Source of the DNA: Mucilaginibacter gotjawali
GTDB lineage: Bacteria; Bacteroidota; Bacteroidia; Sphingobacteriales; Sphingobacteriaceae
Assembly (NCBI RefSeq): GCF_002355435.1
Contig: NZ_AP017313.1
Span: forward strand, 5,146,001-5,210,000
Direction: 5' to 3'
DNA: 64,000 nucleotides
Part shown: piece after piece, positions 60,890 through 64,000 of the stretch
Position numbering within the stretch: position 1 is the stretch's first letter
Layout: each line of letters begins with the position of its first letter
Notes under the pieces: model-generated
What the model saw: the letters and a program-made list of their open reading frames with translations, nothing else
Databases searched by the model: none
Told to the model about the DNA's origin: nothing
Made by a program: the position numbers and the translations under genes

Positions 60890-61936
60890 TTAGGCATACT
60901 GCACCTCCAGATAAGGTTCGCTTTCTGCCTTAAATGTAAATCCTTTCAGAAAATCTTCCTTTTTACCGTTAAAGTTAATATACCCCCTGCAAATTTGAGC
61001 GATATTTTTTGCGGAGGTACCGCCATTCTGGACGGGGGCCAGGCGGTAAAGTTCCTCAATATCAAAATAAGAATGCACCTTTTTACCCAGCGCTATCCCG
61101 GTATAAACAACGGTTGAATATTGGGTGATCAGCTCGCAACAATTGGCTATCATATGGCTGGTATTACCGCCGCTGAATATCAGGCTTCCTTTTGGAGCGT
61201 ATTTTTTTATCTCGGCTTCTGCCCTTGCCACGTTTTCGTTAGGATGCAGCTTAAAAAGCATTTGCCTTCCATCAGCAATTTTCGCAGCGTGCTTTATAAA
61301 AGCCGGCCTGTTTTCAAAACGAAAGGTTTCGCGCATATCCGTAGTGGCTACCATCACATAGTCATGCAACGGGAAATCATTATCGAGGTATTGGCGCTGG
61401 TTATCGTAATTTGGGATGCCGGTTACAATCAGTTTTGAAGCGTCAGTACCTTTTCGGGCAAGGTAATTTTTATACCCTATTGAGGCTGTACAATAAATAT
61501 CGCATACGTTGGTTGAACCATTAAGCGACGTATCGCCTGAGCAATATGGCGGCAGGTTTAAGGCCTTAACCAAACCGGTTAACAGGGTGGTTTTATCGAT
61601 CATCCCCTCCTGCACCCAAATGGTTTTGGTATGTCTGAATTTTTTGGCCACGATCATATCGGTACAGTTAACTACCAGGTCGTATGGATGCCTGTCGCCG
61701 CCCTGGTCAATCCGGGCGCCAAACTGGTTAAGGTAATTTTCTGATTTTTTCCGGAAGTGATCAGCAAGTACCGTATGGTTGGCAACAGGCGTGTATTTTA
61801 GTATTCCCTTTAAAAAATTGTTGTCCGCGAAGAGCTGGCTAAACCAGCAGTCGAAGTCGTGCAAATGCTCCGAGATCTGGTGCATTTGCGAAGTTTGATT
61901 AATAGACCCGGTAATAAATAGTATCTTCTTCCTCAT
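60890..61936 (-). CDS. GT-B-like glycosyltransferase of unknown acceptor
   Basis: 348 residues. Residues 1-180 form one Rossmann-like half; the second half has FKLHPNEN (HP motif typical of GT-B sialyl-, Kdo- and teichoic-acid-type transferases) and ITQYSTVVYTGIALGKKVHSYFD, the donor-side Ser/Thr-Ser/Thr and Ala-Leu pattern. No signal or helix, so it is cytoplasmic. As first gene of the operon it most likely transfers the CMP-activated sugar. Family placement is by motif only. Confidence 0.68.
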   Translation of the reverse strand: MRKKILFITGSINQTSQMHQISEHLHDFDCWFSQLFADNNFLKGILKYTPVANHTVLADHFRKKSENYLNQFGARIDQGGDRHPYDLVVNCTDMIVAKKFRHTKTIWVQEGMIDKTTLLTGLVKALNLPPYCSGDTSLNGSTNVCDIYCTASIGYKNYLARKGTDASKLIVTGIPNYDNQRQYLDNDFPLHDYVMVATTDMRETFRFENRPAFIKHAAKIADGRQMLFKLHPNENVARAEAEIKKYAPKGSLIFSGGNTSHMIANCCELITQYSTVVYTGIALGKKVHSYFDIEELYRLAPVQNGGTSAKNIAQICRGYINFNGKKEDFLKGFTFKAESEPYLEVQYA

Positions 61937-62300
61937 CTCGATTCGTAATCAATTTTTAAAACTACAAATTAGGTTTTGGCTTTTAACAGCCTCGGAATAA
62001 TGTTAATACAGCCTTAACTTCAGCTTAACGGTGATGTTAAAGTTGTATTATTCAGCTATTATCTGGTAAAATAAAGTTACAATTAATTTAACATTAGGTA
62101 AAAGCACATAACCGAATATTTTTTGATTTTATTTTTGTATGTCCGGTGATTTTGTGTGAAAAGTTTGAGCGATACTCAAAAAATAGCGCAAATATTATTG
62201 GCAAATGCAGGCTAAAAAATGATCCATTCAAATTAATTCTATAAAATCCATAGGAATTATATAAATTGTTTTATATTTGTCCCCGAAACGTTCTTTATTA
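61937..62300. other. AT-rich divergent intergenic region
   Basis: Holds the promoters of the minus-strand sugar operon and of the riboswitch transcript. No ORF. Several GTTAA/TTAAC words (61995-62090) could pair locally. Confidence 0.45.
62272..62279 (+). promoter_or_regulatory. -7 box of the riboswitch transcript
   Basis: TATATTTG matches TAnnTTTG and lies 22 bases before the aptamer; the -33 position is weak. Confidence 0.5.
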
Positions 62301-62396
62301 TTTATCCAGAAAGACCGAGGGAATGGCCCTGCGACGTCTTAGCAACCTATAAACATAAGGTGCTAATTCCACTCCTGTAACCGGGAGAAAGATAAA
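62301..62396 (+). ncRNA. SAM-I (S-box) riboswitch
   Basis: The aptamer core matches the S-box consensus: TTATCCAGA, GAGGGAATGGCCC, TAGCAACC, GGTGCTAATTCC and AGAAAGATAA in order, with P1 formed by TTTATC/GATAAA. It binds S-adenosylmethionine. The expression platform up to the cysteine desulfurase start (81 bases) shows only a small hairpin near 62420 and no T run, so control is probably at translation. Its usual partners are methionine genes. Confidence 0.88.
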
Positions 62397-62477
62397 ATCC
62401 AGGTATAATCTACTTGTAATTGCTGCACCCTGCGCGGCTTCTGGCATATGGAATAAAGGCAAATAAAAAAACAAGAC

Positions 62478-63608
62478 ATGAAAATTTACCTGGATAACGC
62501 AGCCACCACCCCGCTGGATCAAAACGTATTCGAAGCGATGACCCCTTATTTTCTGAATCACTATGGTAACGCGTCTTCGCAGCACGGGCCGGGCCGCGAG
62601 GCAGGCCAGGCACTGGAAGCCAGCCGCGCCACGATCGCCGGTTTGTTAAATGCTTTACCTGAAGAGATCGTTTTCACTTCGGGTGGTACCGAGGCGGATA
62701 ATATCGCCATCGTGTCGGCGGTTACCTGTAACCATATCGACCATGTGATCACTACACCGTTTGAGCACCCGGCCGTTTTGCAAACCCTGCGCGCACTGAC
62801 GGCCAAAAACCATACCCGCATAAGTTATATAAAGCATGACGGCAAAGGCAACCTGGATCTGAGCCACCTGGAATACCTGCTGCGGACCAATACCCGCAAC
62901 CTGGTTTCGGTAATGCATGCCAACAACGAAATAGGCAACCTGAACGATATCGTGCAGACCGGCGAGCTATGCGAAAAATACCAGGCCTTGTTCCATACCG
63001 ATACAGTACAAACTATGGGGCATTACCGCCACGACCTTAGCCGGCTGAAAGTTCATTTCCTGGCGGCATCGGCGCATAAGTTCCACGGCCCCAAAGGCGT
63101 TGGCTTTTTGTACCGCAGCAAAGGGCAGCGGCTCAACCGCCTTATCCACGGCGGGGGCCAGGAAAGCGGCCTGCGCGCCGGCACCGAAAATATCCCGGGC
63201 ATTGTTGGTATGGCCAAAGCGCTTGAAATTGCTTACGGGCAAATGGAACAGGATCATTCGTACATACAAAACTTAAAATACCATTTGATTACCCGTTTGA
63301 CCGAAACATTGCCGGATGTGCAGTTTAACGGCAATTCGGCCGACTTAAATAAAAGCCTTTATACGTTATTAAGCGTGAGCCTGCCCGGTACGGATACCGA
63401 CCTGCTGCGCTACCTCGATACAGAGGGCATCGCCGTTTCCGGAGGCAGCGCCTGTTCGGGCGGATCAGCCTCGCATGTATTGAAGGCGCTTGGTACAGAT
63501 GCAGCGCGCACCGCTATCCGCTTTTCATTCAGTAAATTCAATACCAGGGCCGAGCTAGACCAGGTGGCAGAAAAACTGGCCGCAGTTTTCCGGCTGGCAG
63601 CTGCCTGA
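62478..63608 (+). CDS. Cysteine desulfurase (IscS/NifS family)
   Basis: 376-residue PLP enzyme that removes sulfur from cysteine for Fe-S clusters, thiamine or tRNA thiolation. Visible: YLDNAATTPLD at the start, TSGGTEADN, HTDTVQ, SAHKFHGPKG with the PLP Lys, GGGQESGLRAGTEN and the loop Cys in GGSACSGGSASH. The loop is short, as in group II-like (NifS/IscS intermediate) enzymes of Bacteroidota. No iscU or suf gene is adjacent. It is the only gene under the SAM-I riboswitch in view, and tRNA-Cys follows 13 bases after its stop. Confidence 0.92.
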   Translation: MKIYLDNAATTPLDQNVFEAMTPYFLNHYGNASSQHGPGREAGQALEASRATIAGLLNALPEEIVFTSGGTEADNIAIVSAVTCNHIDHVITTPFEHPAVLQTLRALTAKNHTRISYIKHDGKGNLDLSHLEYLLRTNTRNLVSVMHANNEIGNLNDIVQTGELCEKYQALFHTDTVQTMGHYRHDLSRLKVHFLAASAHKFHGPKGVGFLYRSKGQRLNRLIHGGGQESGLRAGTENIPGIVGMAKALEIAYGQMEQDHSYIQNLKYHLITRLTETLPDVQFNGNSADLNKSLYTLLSVSLPGTDTDLLRYLDTEGIAVSGGSACSGGSASHVLKALGTDAARTAIRFSFSKFNTRAELDQVAEKLAAVFRLAAA

Positions 63609-63621
63609 GGCAGCAACAAAC

Positions 63622-63693
63622 GGTGGAGTGGCCGAGTGGCGAGGCGGGGGTCTGCAAAACCTTTTACGGCGGTTCGAATCCGCCCTCACACCT
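63622..63693 (+). tRNA. tRNA-Cys (anticodon GCA)
   Basis: Cloverleaf with D stem GCC/GGC, anticodon loop CTGCAAA, T arm GGCGG-TTCGAAT-CCGCC and discriminator T, as expected for Cys. The acceptor stem is irregular: the 5' strand GGTGGAG pairs with CTC-A-CACC only if one A (63688) is bulged out. No CCA is encoded. Confidence 0.82.
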
Positions 63694-63704
63694 CTAATGA
63701 AGAT

Positions 63705-64000
63705 ATGATGAAGAAAGTTATTTTAATGACAGGGCTTATGGTTTGGAGTATAGCGCTTTTTGCGCAGGACAAGCCGCTCACCATCGAGAACTATTATAAA
63801 CTGAAATGGGGCCATGCTGAAGAGTTTATCGCACTATGGAAAAAAAACCATTACCCGTTGCTAAAAAAACTGGTTGAAAATGGCGACTTGCTGCGTATTA
63901 CAGCCGAAATCCCTGTTCTGCACAGCGGGGAAGACACCCGTTGGGACTTTAAAGTGACTACCACGTTTAAAAATGAACACCTGGCATTGGATTATAGCAT
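63705..64000 (+). CDS. Secreted hypothetical protein (5' part)
   Basis: Frame opens at ATG 63705 and runs off the right edge, at least 98 residues. Signal peptide MMKKVILMTGLMVWSIALFAQ, then YYKLKWGHAEEFIALWKKNHYP, which resembles exported alpha-beta barrel-like proteins with a conserved W/H pattern, but I do not recognise a family. It is 12 bases after tRNA-Cys. Confidence 0.75.
   Translation, partial: MMKKVILMTGLMVWSIALFAQDKPLTIENYYKLKWGHAEEFIALWKKNHYPLLKKLVENGDLLRITAEIPVLHSGEDTRWDFKVTTTFKNEHLALDYS

Overview
The window comes from a Bacteroidota chromosome, most likely Sphingobacteriaceae and close to Mucilaginibacter or Pedobacter. The evidence is an alternative complex III plus aa3 oxidase supercluster, promoter boxes of the TAnnTTTG type, DUF983/DUF420/DUF2461/DUF4286 proteins, a NagB-PIG-L fusion, many secreted peptidases of families S9, S10, S15 and M1, and SusX-style lipoprotein signals. 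No phage, transposase, CRISPR array or rRNA was seen. Genus assignment is inference.

Layout. 1-13.2 kb: respiratory block on the plus strand. It holds actC (cut by the left edge), actD, actE and actF, then cytochrome oxidase subunits II and I, heme A synthase, heme O synthase, two subunit III genes, subunit IV, a SCO copper chaperone, a DUF420 protein with an EF-hand loop, and small accessory proteins. Quinol is oxidised by complex III and electrons pass by the ActE cytochrome to the oxidase. 13-32 kb: envelope and peptidase region, with OmpA lipoprotein, TPR protein, a S9 peptidase homologue that has lost its catalytic Ser and His and sits in front of a histidine kinase/response regulator pair, methyltransferase, two S15 hydrolases, a TsdA-like dihaem cytochrome, a GT39 glycosyltransferase, a GSGD-repeat DUF2807 protein and an M1 peptidase. 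32-43 kb: NagB-PIG-L fusion, uvrA (broken by one base), an ECF sigma factor, nth, recA and a DUF3050 protein. 43-52 kb: two DUF3494 ice-binding-type proteins, a large OmpA protein, an AraC regulator with a metal-binding-like N-terminus, a pepsin-like lipoprotein and a S10 carboxypeptidase.

52-62 kb: after an SMR transporter and a sterol-desaturase-family enzyme comes a seven-gene minus-strand operon. In transcription order it encodes a glycosyltransferase, an SpsF-like cytidylyltransferase, split transketolase (N then C), a class III aminotransferase, a short-chain dehydrogenase, and a KdsC-like phosphatase fused to a NeuB-like synthase. This looks like a complete but unfamiliar route to an activated 3-deoxy-2-ulosonic (sialic-acid-like) sugar that draws its carbon skeleton from a transketolase. 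It is the best candidate for an undescribed system. 62-64 kb: a SAM-I riboswitch in front of a cysteine desulfurase, a tRNA-Cys with an irregular acceptor stem, and the start of a secreted protein cut by the right edge.

A second theme runs through the window. Many gaps between genes are filled, often from one gene edge to the next, by hairpins built from reiterated 7-12 base words in several unrelated word families. Some supply the start codon of the next gene.
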